Assembly (NCBI GenBank): GCA_003250455.1
Contig: QKGK01000033.1
Location: 1 to 32,409, forward strand
Source of the DNA: Chloroflexota bacterium
Lineage (GTDB): Bacteria; Chloroflexota; Anaerolineae; Anaerolineales; UBA11579
Length of the DNA: 32,409 bases
Direction of reading: 5' to 3'
Shown here: positions 17,849-26,310 of the stretch, in pieces
How the letters are laid out: each line of letters begins with the position of its first letter
Numbering within the stretch: the stretch's first letter is position 1
Made by a program: the position numbers and the translations under genes
The notes under the pieces: model-generated
Told to the model about the DNA's origin: nothing
Database searches by the model: none
What the model saw: the letters and a program-made list of their open reading frames with translations, nothing else

Positions 17849-19699
17849 TTAGACAAACCGCTCGCGCAAGCTGGAGCTGATATAGTCCATGGAGGCAACC
17901 ACGATGGCGATCGCCAGCATATTCACGCTCGCTGCCCGGTAATTCAGCAGGTTGATGTTCTGCTGGAGGATAAAGCCGATTCCACCGCCGCCGACAAAAC
18001 CGATAATCGTGGACATACGCACGTTGATGTCCCAGCGGTACATGGTAAAAGAGATGTAGGGCGGGATGATCTGCGGGACAACCGCAAACACGATCGTCTG
18101 CAATCGGTTGGCACCGGTCGCCTGGATGGCCTCCAGCGGCCCTTCCAGGATGCTCTCCACCTGCTCGGAATACAGCTTGGAGAGTGCGGCAACTGTGTGC
18201 AGCCCCAGGGCCAGTGAACCTGCAAAGGGTCCCAGGCCAACCCAGGCCACGAACACGATCGCCATCACCAGCGCCTCAACCGAACGGGTGCCGTTCAGGA
18301 TCGTGCGGATGATACCGTAGAAGATAATCCCCACAGGCAAAGGCTTTTTCGGAGAGTTCACTAACGCCAGGATCAATCCAAGAACTGCGCCAATCCCTCC
18401 CGGCCACCAGAGCGTGATCGCCGGATTGTTGAACTGGTAGAACCAGTTCACGCCGTTCATGATCAGGATCGCAATCGCAGCGCCAGCCAGGGGGGTGATC
18501 ACCAGGTTTACGATCTTCCCGGTTGTCGCAGGAAGACTTTCACTGATGAACTGCCCCCATTTACCAAACAGACCGCCAACGATGCCGCCGCCTGCGATGG
18601 CAGCGATTCCGGCAACCAGCATGTTGACGATATCGCCGATCTGATAAATGAACCTGCGCATAAAGTACAGGGGCACTTCTTCATTCGGGGTCAGATAATC
18701 GCCAATCCAGAGGAAAAGATTGGCAACAAACAGGATCGAACCGATCACCATAATCGCCATTAACAGGGATTTTAGCACTCCTATGATTTGTTCTACGAAC
18801 TTATTCTTCTCTTTTCCATCCTCATCCTCGCCCTGATGCCCGAAGATCCACTTGAACAAATAGAATGTCAACAGCGGGAAAATGATCGTTCCCGCAAGAA
18901 TCCAGAGGAGATTATCCAGCATAGGAGCAAGCGCACTGACCAGCAATTTGTTCCCTTTGGAACCCAACCAGATGCCCAAAGGCCAACCCACCAACGCCAG
19001 TGCGATATTGCTCAACGGGATCTTGATATCAGACATCAGGTTGCGGGCGGCAAAAAAGCTGATCGGGATGGCGATCAGGGTACCGAAAGTGGTCGCCAGC
19101 AGCGCCATAAACACCGTTTCAACGATCTTTTCCCAGGTGATCTTGGCATCCCTCGAGATCATTGGCGCGCCAACCGGCGTCCGGCCAGTCGCCCGCAGCG
19201 CCTGGGGATCTTCTTTCACCGTCCGGTTCGGGATTTTTACCTCGATGGCAAAATTTCCCTGGGCATCCGCCTGAAAACTATCCAATGGGATCGCCACCCC
19301 GTCCGGGGCTTCAGCGCTGAAGCCGATGAAATTGATCGGGCCGGAGGAATTTGCCTGGAAGTTATAGCCCTCAACCGTGATCGTCTCACCGGGTTCGGCA
19401 CACCAGGAGCTAAGCAGGATAAACGCACCAGAGCGATCAATTTCCGGCGATTCCACACCGCCTTCCGGGCAGCCTAAATAGAACGGCTCTTCTACATCGA
19501 CGGTTTCATAGTTGTAGTCAAATATATGCGGATGCGCCAGCGCCCGTAAAATACGGGTCAGCGATTCTATCCGGCGTTCAGAGCGGGTCTCTGAAAAGTT
19601 GATCTTGGTGATGGTGAAACCATAAGCATACACAACGATGAGTGCGATGGTCGCCAGGCCAACGCCAATTGACCTAAGCAAAGGGGATTTATTCTTCAT
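17849..19699 (-). CDS. phnE: Phosphonate-type ABC permease PhnE, greatly enlarged
   Basis: A 616-residue membrane permease, over twice the usual PhnE length (~260-290). An N-terminal span (~10-32) is followed by an extracytoplasmic stretch (~33-185) with GETITVEGYNF and GNFAIEVKIPNR, which looks like a small beta-sandwich of IPT/TIG type. The permease core starts at FMALLATTFGTLIAIPISFFAARN (two pieces, ending at Asn220). A multi-span insertion of about 240 residues follows before the core resumes at RTILNGTRSVEALVMAIVF, GLGPFAG, and the EAA loop EGPLEAIQATGANRLQTI (519-536), which contacts the ATPase. GAGGAGG precedes the start. It lies 10 nt after phnC. Confidence 0.88.
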   Translation of the reverse strand: MKNKSPLLRSIGVGLATIALIVVYAYGFTITKINFSETRSERRIESLTRILRALAHPHIFDYNYETVDVEEPFYLGCPEGGVESPEIDRSGAFILLSSWCAEPGETITVEGYNFQANSSGPINFIGFSAEAPDGVAIPLDSFQADAQGNFAIEVKIPNRTVKEDPQALRATGRTPVGAPMISRDAKITWEKIVETVFMALLATTFGTLIAIPISFFAARNLMSDIKIPLSNIALALVGWPLGIWLGSKGNKLLVSALAPMLDNLLWILAGTIIFPLLTFYLFKWIFGHQGEDEDGKEKNKFVEQIIGVLKSLLMAIMVIGSILFVANLFLWIGDYLTPNEEVPLYFMRRFIYQIGDIVNMLVAGIAAIAGGGIVGGLFGKWGQFISESLPATTGKIVNLVITPLAGAAIAILIMNGVNWFYQFNNPAITLWWPGGIGAVLGLILALVNSPKKPLPVGIIFYGIIRTILNGTRSVEALVMAIVFVAWVGLGPFAGSLALGLHTVAALSKLYSEQVESILEGPLEAIQATGANRLQTIVFAVVPQIIPPYISFTMYRWDINVRMSTIIGFVGGGGIGFILQQNINLLNYRAASVNMLAIAIVVASMDYISSSLRERFV

Positions 19700-19709
19700 G
19701 GTTTCCTCC

Positions 19710-20462
19710 TCATCCTACTCGCTCGGCATCTTTGCCGTAAATGTCCCTGAACTTTTCGTCATCGATATCTTCAGGCGAGCCGTCAAACATCAGATTCCCT
19801 TCATTCAAAGCAATTGCCCGGTCCGCATAGCGGTGCACCAGGTCCAGGAAGTGCAAGCTGCACAAAACGGTCACACCATCTTCTTTATTGATCTTTTCCA
19901 GATACTGCATGATGGAGTGGGCCAATACAGGGTCCAGGCTGGCAACCGGTTCGTCCGCCAGGATGATGGCCGGTTCCTGTATCATGGCGCGGGCAATCCC
20001 TACCCGCTGCTGCTGGCCGCCGCTTAGTTCATCGGCCCGTTTGTAAGCTTGGTTTTTGATCCCGACCCGATCCAGTTGGGCAAGCGCCATCTCTATATCA
20101 CTTTTCGGAAAGCGGTTCAGTGCGCTCATCATCGGGTTGACATATCCCAGCCGCCCGGAAAGCACATTGGTGATCACCTTGGATCTTGAGACCAGATTGA
20201 AATGCTGGAAGACCATCCCGATCTTGCGTCGGATGAGCCGCATTTCATCCTGGGTAGCGGCAGTGACATCCTGCCCATTCCAGATGATCTGTCCTGCGGT
20301 GGGCTCGATCAGCCGGTTGATACATCGGAGCAACGTGGATTTGCCGGAACCGCTGAGACCAATGACGGCCAAGAACTCACCCTGCTTGACGGTAAAACTG
20401 ACATTGTTCAATGCCTGAACGCCGCCATCGTACACTTTTGAAAGGTTTTTGACTTCTAGCAT
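19710..20462 (-). CDS. phnC: Phosphonate-type ABC transporter ATPase PhnC
   Basis: A 250-residue ABC ATPase that powers uptake through PhnE. Walker A is GLSGSGKST (35-43), the Q-loop is MVFQHFNLV, the signature is LSGGQQQR (146-153), Walker B is IILADEP (166-172), and a switch histidine lies in LCSLHFLDL. RLGYVNPMMSALNRFPKSD resembles the PhnC-specific insert. The Shine-Dalgarno (AAGGCGG) is somewhat distant from the ATG. It follows phnD after a 145-nt gap containing a strong stem-loop, and precedes phnE by 10 nt. Confidence 0.93.
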   Translation of the reverse strand: MLEVKNLSKVYDGGVQALNNVSFTVKQGEFLAVIGLSGSGKSTLLRCINRLIEPTAGQIIWNGQDVTAATQDEMRLIRRKIGMVFQHFNLVSRSKVITNVLSGRLGYVNPMMSALNRFPKSDIEMALAQLDRVGIKNQAYKRADELSGGQQQRVGIARAMIQEPAIILADEPVASLDPVLAHSIMQYLEKINKEDGVTVLCSLHFLDLVHRYADRAIALNEGNLMFDGSPEDIDDEKFRDIYGKDAERVG

Positions 20463-20558
20463 GAATAGACTACCGCCTTTCTATAAAACTGGATTCCACT
20501 TTGACTTTACAACAAAATACTATTTCGAGAAAAATAATCAATGATACCTGAATTAAAT

Positions 20559-20586
20559 ATTGCCCCAGGAATATTCCTGGGGCAAT
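20559..20586 (-). terminator. Stem-loop between phnD and phnC (partial terminator or RNA stabiliser)
   Basis: ATTGCCCCAGGAA (20559-20571) and TTCCTGGGGCAAT (20574-20586) form a 13-bp perfect stem. On the minus strand only ATTTAATT follows, a poor T-tract. Such intercistronic hairpins often keep binding-protein mRNA more abundant than downstream genes. Confidence 0.6.
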
Positions 20587-20607
20587 AAATGTTACTGGTT
20601 CAAAACT

Positions 20608-21747
20608 CTACTCGCCGAGGCCTTCGAGGGTAATACCCTGCTGGGCAACCAGAATGCGGACGCCGTCAAAGTTCTCGTCAGCAATCGGGCCAACCGCGGT
20701 CCAGTTGTAGAATTCCTCAGCACAAATGGATTCAAGGCAGTCCGGGTTGTCAAGAGTGATAAATGCTGTCACTGCATCCAGAATGGCCTGTTTCATCTCT
20801 TCGGGGAAATCGGGGGAGAAGGACATGGTGTCATTCGGGATTTCCTTGGAAATGTCCAGAATGCGGACTTTCTGTACAATGTCAGGGGCATCGGTGGTAA
20901 CGGATGCGCGGACATCGAGCACGCGGTAGTCACCGCAGAACAGTCTGCCTTCGTCATTCACTGCGCAGGATTCAACGACGTCATCCGGAACATCCGGGGA
21001 GTCGCCCATCGCCCAGGTGCCTTCGGGCAGCAGCGGGGGGCTGAAGAAAGCGGTTCCAACATCGGCCTGGCCATTGTAAACAGCCAGAGCAGCATTGTTG
21101 TGATTGCCTGCTTCGACGGTTTCGCCCATTTCAATGCCCATGTCAGCAAAGATCGAGGCGGGGTACAGGTAACCGGAGGTGGAGCCAGCATCCGGGTATG
21201 CCCAGGTGGCGCCAGCCAGGTCTGCCAGGGTCTGGTATTCGCTGTCGCGGGCTACATAGAAGCCGGTCCAGTACACGTTCCAGCCAAAGCGCTCGGCAGC
21301 CAGGCCAGGCTGCACACCACAAAGCTGGTTCGCCAGCACATAACCAAGGGCAGGAATAAAGCCAATGGTATCGTCAGGCGATGCGCACATTTCCTCAATG
21401 GTTGCGGCGTATGAGGTCGGCACGCTGACTTCGAAGGTGTAGCCAGTAGCCGCATTGAGAGCGGCAGCCATCACGGCACCACCATCAACAATGGTTTGAG
21501 CTTCCACGGACGGGACGAACAGGACTTTGATCGGGTAATCTGCATCCCCGAGCATCGGTGCCGGTTCTTCCACAACCTCTTCGGTCGGCTCTTCCATGGG
21601 TTCTTCAGTTGGTTCCTCCATGGGTTCTTCGGTTGGTTCTTCCATGGGTTCTTCAGTTGTAGCTGTGTTCCCGCCGCCACATGCGGAAAGGACCATCGCG
21701 GCTACTACCAGGAGACCCAAAAGCAAAAACAGTTTTTTGAACTTCAT
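20608..21747 (-). CDS. phnD: Phosphonate-type substrate-binding lipoprotein PhnD
   Basis: A 379-residue extracytoplasmic solute-binding protein. The signal peptide ends in lipobox LSAC with Cys23 as the lipidation site. A Glu/Pro/Met/Thr-rich linker follows (~30-64), built from EEPMEEPT repeats. The folded domain begins near IKVLFVPSVEAQTIVDGG. DTIGFIPALGYVLAN, DLAGATWAYPDAGSTSGYLYP and QADVGTAFFSPP match the PhnD/phosphate-ester binding fold. AGGAG lies 5 nt before the ATG. No C-P lyase or phosphonatase genes are nearby, so the ligand could be a phosphonate, phosphite or another phosphate-like compound. It is the first gene of phnD-phnC-phnE. Confidence 0.9.
   Translation of the reverse strand: MKFKKLFLLLGLLVVAAMVLSACGGGNTATTEEPMEEPTEEPMEEPTEEPMEEPTEEVVEEPAPMLGDADYPIKVLFVPSVEAQTIVDGGAVMAAALNAATGYTFEVSVPTSYAATIEEMCASPDDTIGFIPALGYVLANQLCGVQPGLAAERFGWNVYWTGFYVARDSEYQTLADLAGATWAYPDAGSTSGYLYPASIFADMGIEMGETVEAGNHNNAALAVYNGQADVGTAFFSPPLLPEGTWAMGDSPDVPDDVVESCAVNDEGRLFCGDYRVLDVRASVTTDAPDIVQKVRILDISKEIPNDTMSFSPDFPEEMKQAILDAVTAFITLDNPDCLESICAEEFYNWTAVGPIADENFDGVRILVAQQGITLEGLGE
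21587..21658 (-). repeat. 24-bp tandem repeat, three units, in the PhnD linker
   Basis: Three near-identical 24-bp units (21587-21610, 21611-21634, 21635-21658), each coding EEPMEEPT-type residues. Only a few silent differences separate them, which indicates recent slippage-type duplication. Confidence 0.8.
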
Positions 21748-21803
21748 ATCTTCTCCTATACTTTTTGGTTTACAAAGTTTTGCATTTCACTAATGCTGGA
21801 TTA

Positions 21804-21832
21804 ATCATAATGCGAAATCGCCATCCAATCAA
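21804..21832 (-). promoter_or_regulatory. Candidate phnD promoter
   Basis: Minus-strand TTGATT (21827-21832), a 17-nt spacer and TATGAT (21804-21809, 5 of 6), giving a leader of about 50 nt. Between this and the ffh promoter (21833-21976) the 304-bp divergent interval is AT-rich with no gene that I can support. Confidence 0.5.
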
Positions 21833-21976
21833 GTCCCAGAAGGTAATTGGATTGTTAAAATTTTCAAAGGAAAAACCCCAACATTGCTTGTGGATAAAAA
21901 TTTGGTTTTTTTCCTTTCATATGGGAGTAAAAGCTACCTGTTTCTTTGCCCCGGTTCAAAATCATCAAACTGCACC

Positions 21977-22005
21977 TTGACCATTCTTCAACTCCCCATT
22001 AAAAT
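21977..22005 (+). promoter_or_regulatory. ffh operon promoter
   Basis: TTGACC (5 of 6), a 17-nt spacer and TAAAAT (5 of 6), placing the start ~40 nt before the ffh ATG. Confidence 0.6.
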
Positions 22006-22051
22006 CACATGTCGCCCTTAGTCTTTCATTTAAGGTGCGCCAGGACTGAAA

Positions 22052-23377
22052 ATGTTTGAAACACTGACAGAACGATTAAACCAGGTATTCAGCGAACTGC
22101 GCCGGCATGGCAAGCTCTCCGAGAAAGATGTAGACACTGCCATGCGGGATGTGCGCATGGCGCTGCTCGAAGCCGACGTGCATTATTCGGTGGTGAAATC
22201 CTTTGTCAGCAATGTTCGGCAAAGAGCCATTGGCGCTGAAGTTTCCCGGGCGCTCAACCCTGCCCAGCAGGTGATCAAGATCGTCAACGAAGAACTGATC
22301 GCCACCCTCGGGCAGCCCGAATCGCTCAACCTTTCCGGCCCCAAGCCGCACATGATCATGGTCGTCGGCCTGCAAGGTTCCGGTAAGACCACCACTGCTG
22401 GTAAACTCGCCAGCCAGCTGCGCAAGCAGGGAGAGCGCGTCATGCTGGTGGCCGCCGACCCATACCGGCCAGCAGCGATCCAACAGCTCCAGACCCTGGG
22501 CGCTAACATCGGTGTGGAAGTGTTCAATAAACCCGAACTGGCACCCCCCGACCTGGCAGCGATGGCCTACATCAAAGCGCAGCAAGGCGGCTATTCGGTC
22601 TTCATCCTGGATACGGCTGGACGCTCCCAGCTGGACGACAGCCTGATGGACGAGCTCAAGGCCATCACCAAAAACGTCACCCCCAACGAGGTGCTTTTGG
22701 TCGTCGATTCGATGATCGGGCAGGAGGCGGTCAACATCGCCCAGGGCTTCCGCAAAGCCGTGCCGGTCACCGGCCTGGTGCTCAGCAAAATGGACGGCGA
22801 TGCCCGCGGTGGCGCGGCCATTTCCATCCGGTCTGTCACCGGCGTCCCGATCAAGTTCCTGGGCGTCAGCGAGAACATGGACGGCCTGGAAAAATTCGAC
22901 CCCAACCGGTTATCCTCCCGCATTTTGGGAATGGGTGATATGATTGGGCTGATCGAAAAAGCCGAAGAAGAACTGGATGCCCAGGAGGCAGCCAAATCGG
23001 CGCAAAAAATGCTCTCTGGCGAGTTCACCCTTGATGACTTTCGGGACCAGCTCCGCCAGGTGCGCAAAATGGGCCCTATCGGTCAATTAATGGGTATGCT
23101 CCCCGGCAATATGGCCGGCGGGATGATGGCAAAGGTGGACCCTAAAGAAGCGGAAAAAGGATTTGTCCGCATTGAAGCCATCATCAATTCAATGACGCCG
23201 GACGAACGGCGTAAGCCCAAGATCCTGAATGCCAGCCGCAAACGCCGGATCGCAGCCGGGTCGGGCACTGAAGTTATGGAAGTCAACCGCTTACTCCGCC
23301 AGTTCCAGGAGATGCAGCGGATGATGAAAAAATTTAAAAAATCGGGCATGCGCGGTTTACCGGGCATGTTCGGTTAG
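22052..23377 (+). CDS. ffh: Signal recognition particle protein Ffh
   Basis: A 441-residue SRP54 GTPase that binds 4.5S/6S RNA and signal peptides and targets nascent membrane proteins with FtsY. It has the N helical domain (1-~90), then the G domain with GLQGSGKT (106-113), DPYRPAA, DTAGR (187-191) and SKMDGDARGGAA (245-256, Ser replacing the common Thr). The M domain (from ~300) has Met-rich helices and RRIAAGSG for RNA contact. The Shine-Dalgarno AGGA precedes the ATG. It leads the cluster ffh-rpsP-khpA-rimM, a conserved order in bacteria. Confidence 0.97.
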   Translation: MFETLTERLNQVFSELRRHGKLSEKDVDTAMRDVRMALLEADVHYSVVKSFVSNVRQRAIGAEVSRALNPAQQVIKIVNEELIATLGQPESLNLSGPKPHMIMVVGLQGSGKTTTAGKLASQLRKQGERVMLVAADPYRPAAIQQLQTLGANIGVEVFNKPELAPPDLAAMAYIKAQQGGYSVFILDTAGRSQLDDSLMDELKAITKNVTPNEVLLVVDSMIGQEAVNIAQGFRKAVPVTGLVLSKMDGDARGGAAISIRSVTGVPIKFLGVSENMDGLEKFDPNRLSSRILGMGDMIGLIEKAEEELDAQEAAKSAQKMLSGEFTLDDFRDQLRQVRKMGPIGQLMGMLPGNMAGGMMAKVDPKEAEKGFVRIEAIINSMTPDERRKPKILNASRKRRIAAGSGTEVMEVNRLLRQFQEMQRMMKKFKKSGMRGLPGMFG

Positions 23378-23426
23378 TGTGCGGTACACAGGTTTCTCGC
23401 TGAAGGGTCCCCCTCCTGAAGCCAAT

Positions 23427-23443
23427 ATCGAGCTTCGCTCGAT
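23427..23443 (+). repeat. Short hairpin between ffh and rpsP
   Basis: ATCGAGC-ttc-GCTCGAT forms a 7-bp stem with a 3-nt loop and no T-run. It may be an mRNA processing or stability element in the 183-nt ffh-rpsP gap, which otherwise shows nothing. Confidence 0.4.
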
Positions 23444-23560
23444 CCATTACCTGAAGATGCCCGGCTGGAACCCGGTAATACGCCCCCCCTTCAAGGCGTC
23501 ATTTTTACCGGACAGAAAGCTGCACACGCATATCAAAAACAAAACAGGAGAATTTAACAC

Positions 23561-24073
23561 ATGGTTCGTTTAAGATTACGCCGAGTAGGCAGAAAAAAGC
23601 AGCCCAGCTACCGCATTGTGGCCGCAGACAAAGACGCCCCGCGCGACGGGCGCTTTCTGGAAATTGTCGGGTTCTACAACCCGCGCACCGAGCCTTCCAC
23701 CATTTCCATCAAGGAAGACCGCGTTTTCGATTGGTTGAGCAAAGGCGCACAGCCCAGCGACTCAGTGGAAAGCATTTTCCGCCAGATGGGCACCCGCGAC
23801 CGCTTTGAACGCTTCAAAGCCGGGGAAGCCATCGAAACCCTGCTGGAAGAATATGCCACAGTGGAAGAAAGCCGCAATGTGACCAGCAAAACCCGCGTAG
23901 ATACCAAACAGAAGCTTTCCAAGAAAGCACTGGCCAAAGCTGAGGCAGCTGAAAAAGCTGCAGCGGAAGCTGCCGCCGCCAAAGCACAGAAAGCCGCTGA
24001 AGCAGCTGCCCCTGCTGAGGTAGTTGAAGAAGCCGCACCTGCTGAGGAAGAGGAACCAGAAGCAGAGGAATAA
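23561..24073 (+). CDS. rpsP: 30S ribosomal protein S16 with long acidic/Ala tail
   Basis: Residues 1-~82 are a complete bS16 (MVRLRLRRVGRKKQPSYRIV, DGRFLEIVGFYNPR, VFDWLSKGAQPSDSV). Ribosomal S16 normally ends near residue 80-90, but here ~85 further residues follow: a KFKAGEAI-like helix region, then a KALAKAEAAEKAA coiled stretch and a final EE-rich end. The tail is low complexity and probably flexible on the ribosome surface. AGGAG lies 10 nt upstream of the ATG. khpA begins 24 nt downstream. Confidence 0.95.
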   Translation: MVRLRLRRVGRKKQPSYRIVAADKDAPRDGRFLEIVGFYNPRTEPSTISIKEDRVFDWLSKGAQPSDSVESIFRQMGTRDRFERFKAGEAIETLLEEYATVEESRNVTSKTRVDTKQKLSKKALAKAEAAEKAAAEAAAAKAQKAAEAAAPAEVVEEAAPAEEEEPEAEE

Positions 24074-24097
24074 TCCCCCTGCGAACTGAGAGGAAGT

Positions 24098-24334
24098 ATG
24101 CAAGACCTTATCGAGTATATTGCCCGTTCATTGGTAGACGACCCCACTCAGGTGGATGTCAATCAGCGCCGCTACGGTTCGACCACAAATGTGCGTCTGA
24201 AAGTCGCCAAAGAAGATATGGGCCGGGTGATCGGCCGTAACGGCCGGGTGGCAAATGCCATGCGCATTTTGCTGCGTGTTGCCGGTGCCCGCAAGGCAAA
24301 ACGCGTCAAGCTGGAAATTGTGGAGCCTGAATGA
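24098..24334 (+). CDS. khpA: KH-domain RNA-binding protein KhpA
   Basis: A 78-residue single KH domain. The RNA-binding loop is GRNG (46-49) within MGRVIGRNGRVANAMR. KhpA (YlqC) binds RNA broadly, often with KhpB, and affects cell division and envelope genes in Firmicutes. It sits between rpsP and rimM, its usual place, and its stop overlaps the rimM start by 4 nt. Confidence 0.93.
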   Translation: MQDLIEYIARSLVDDPTQVDVNQRRYGSTTNVRLKVAKEDMGRVIGRNGRVANAMRILLRVAGARKAKRVKLEIVEPE

Positions 24335-24936
24335 CCTCCAGGCGACGATTAACAGCCGCCCGACGCAAAGAAAAACAAAATCAAAAAGAGGGAAAATCCC
24401 CAGGTTTTGATCAGGCAGGGGCGCAGCAATATGCGCCACCTGCTTTTCTTTTGGTGGGCAAGCTCAACCGCCCGCACGGTGTGCACGGCGAGATGATCAT
24501 GACCCTAATGACCGACTTCCCGGAGCGGCTCAAACCGGGCGTTGAAATCTTTCTGGGTATCGCTCACCAGAAGGCGGCAATCAAATCCGTCCGGCATCAC
24601 AACCGAGGGTTCCTCGTCGCGTTGGAAGGGTTTGGCAGCCGGGAAGAAGTAGACCAACTGCGTAACCAGGAAGTGTTCGTCTCCGCAGAAGACCGCCCTC
24701 CCCTGCCTGAAGGGGAATACTACCTGCACCAGATCCTCGGCCTCCAGGTCGTCAGCGATGCGGGGGACATTCTGGGAATCGTTTCGGACTGGATCGAGAC
24801 CGGCGCAAATGGGGTATGGATCGTGCGTGACGAATCCGGTACGGAGATCCTCCTGCCAGATATAGATGATGTCGTCCTGAACATCAACCTGGAAGAGGGA
24901 CTAATGACCGTCCACCTGCTCGAAGGGTTGATCTAG
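24331..24936 (+). CDS. rimM: Ribosome maturation factor RimM
   Basis: A 201-residue 16S processing protein that binds uS19 during 30S head assembly. The RimM N-domain starts at LLVGKLNRPHGVHGE (41-54). The PRC-barrel part contains YYLHQILGLQVV and GANGVWIVRDESGTEILLPD in the expected order. An N-terminal Arg/Lys-rich extension of ~38 residues precedes the family start. The ATG overlaps khpA (ATGA), supporting this start. trmD and rplS, which commonly follow, are absent here. Confidence 0.93.
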   Translation: MTSRRRLTAARRKEKQNQKEGKSPGFDQAGAQQYAPPAFLLVGKLNRPHGVHGEMIMTLMTDFPERLKPGVEIFLGIAHQKAAIKSVRHHNRGFLVALEGFGSREEVDQLRNQEVFVSAEDRPPLPEGEYYLHQILGLQVVSDAGDILGIVSDWIETGANGVWIVRDESGTEILLPDIDDVVLNINLEEGLMTVHLLEGLI

Positions 24937-24971
24937 CCAATCAACAGCTTTAAAAAATTAATTCTCAAATG

Positions 24972-25005
24972 AAGCATCCCGCCGAAAATGTGAGGTGCTT
25001 TTTTT
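24972..25005 (+). terminator. Terminator of the ffh-rpsP-khpA-rimM operon
   Basis: AAGCATC (24972-24978) pairs with GGTGCTT (24994-25000, one G-U), followed by a run of seven T (24999-25005). Confidence 0.75.
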
Positions 25006-25082
25006 GACCAAATAAAGCTCAGTTTCATTAAAATTGTTGGCTAACCAATTATCTTAATTTATCAATAACACCACCTTCCCTC

Positions 25083-25112
25083 TTGACATCCACAAAACCG
25101 CTGTGGTATTCT
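25083..25112 (+). promoter_or_regulatory. Candidate dprA promoter
   Basis: Consensus TTGACA (25083-25088), an 18-nt spacer and TATTCT (25107-25112, 4 of 6). The spacer contains the inverted repeat CCACA/TGTGG, which could be an operator. Confidence 0.5.
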
Positions 25113-25192
25113 CAATCCCGTTTACCGTGTACGAAGGGGTCTCCTTCATTTAATGCAAAAGACGCGTAAGCAATAATTTCAGGAGAAATGGT

Positions 25193-26305
25193 ATGGATGA
25201 CCGTTCATACTGGGTAGGGCTAAACCTGGTAAAGGGGATTGGCGCTGCCCGTTTCAACGCACTAATTGAGCATTTTGGCAGTTCACAGGCTGCCTGGGAT
25301 GCCCCCGCGTCTGCACTCTATGCCACCGGGTTGCCCACAGCTGTGATCGAAGAGCTGCTTCAACTGCGCGCCAACACAGACCTTCAGGTGCTCCTGGACG
25401 ATTTTAAAGCCCGGGGAATCACCCTGCTGACCCCGGAAGATACTGCGTACCCACACCGTCTGAAACAAATCGACCTGCCGCCACCGGTGTTGTATGTTCT
25501 TGGTGAAATCACCACTAAAGATGATTGGGCTGTAGGCATTGTCGGCACCCGGCGAATGAGTCCCTACGGCCAGCAGGTAGCTGAAGAACTGGCCCGCTTC
25601 CTGGCCGCAAACGGGGTTACCGTGGTGAGCGGGTTGGCCCGCGGTATTGATTCCGTCGCTCACCAGGCCGCCCTGGAGGCAGGTGGACGCACCATCGCGG
25701 TGCTGGGCAGCGGGGTAGACCAGATTTACCCGGCTGAGAACCGCGGCCTGGCTGCCCGGATGATGCAGCAGGGAGCGGTGATCAGCGATTATGCCCCTGG
25801 CACCCCTCCCGAAGGTAGCAACTTCCCGCCGCGCAACCGTATAATTGCCGGATTGTCGATTGCCACCGTGGTGATCGAAGCTGGAAAGCGCTCCGGGGCA
25901 AACATTACCGCTCAATTTTCCGTCGATCAGGGCAAAGAAGTCTTTGCAGTACCGGGCAATATTTACGCCCCGCAAAGCGTCGGCACCAACAAACTCATCC
26001 AGGATGGCGCACACCCGCTGCTCAAACCGGAAGACCTGCTGGAAGTACTTAACCTCACTCTGGTAACCGAACACCAGCAAGCCCGCATGGTCCTCCCGGA
26101 AAACGCGGCTGAAGCCGCCATTTTTGGTGTACTGGGGCATGAACCCCTGCATGTGGATCAGATCGGCATCCAGGCCAACCTCCCCATCGAAGAGATCAGC
26201 GCCACATTGGCATTGATGGAGCTCAAAGGGATGGTTCGCCAGGTTGGCGGGATGCGCTATATTGCGATTAGAGAAGTCAAAAACGCCTATCATATAAAGG
26301 AATAA
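25193..26305 (+). CDS. dprA: DNA processing protein DprA
   Basis: A 370-residue DprA/Smf protein that protects incoming single-stranded DNA and loads RecA in natural transformation. An N-terminal helical SAM-like part (~1-70) is followed by the Rossmann-like core with VGIVGTRRMSPYG, VVSGLARGIDSVAHQAAL, AVLGSGVDQIYP and SNFPPRNRIIAGLS. A C-terminal winged-helix part contains HVDQIGIQANLPIEEISATL. AGGAG lies 7 nt before the ATG. The next gene starts 5 nt after the stop. Confidence 0.95.
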   Translation: MDDRSYWVGLNLVKGIGAARFNALIEHFGSSQAAWDAPASALYATGLPTAVIEELLQLRANTDLQVLLDDFKARGITLLTPEDTAYPHRLKQIDLPPPVLYVLGEITTKDDWAVGIVGTRRMSPYGQQVAEELARFLAANGVTVVSGLARGIDSVAHQAALEAGGRTIAVLGSGVDQIYPAENRGLAARMMQQGAVISDYAPGTPPEGSNFPPRNRIIAGLSIATVVIEAGKRSGANITAQFSVDQGKEVFAVPGNIYAPQSVGTNKLIQDGAHPLLKPEDLLEVLNLTLVTEHQQARMVLPENAAEAAIFGVLGHEPLHVDQIGIQANLPIEEISATLALMELKGMVRQVGGMRYIAIREVKNAYHIKE

Positions 26306-26310
26306 TAATT

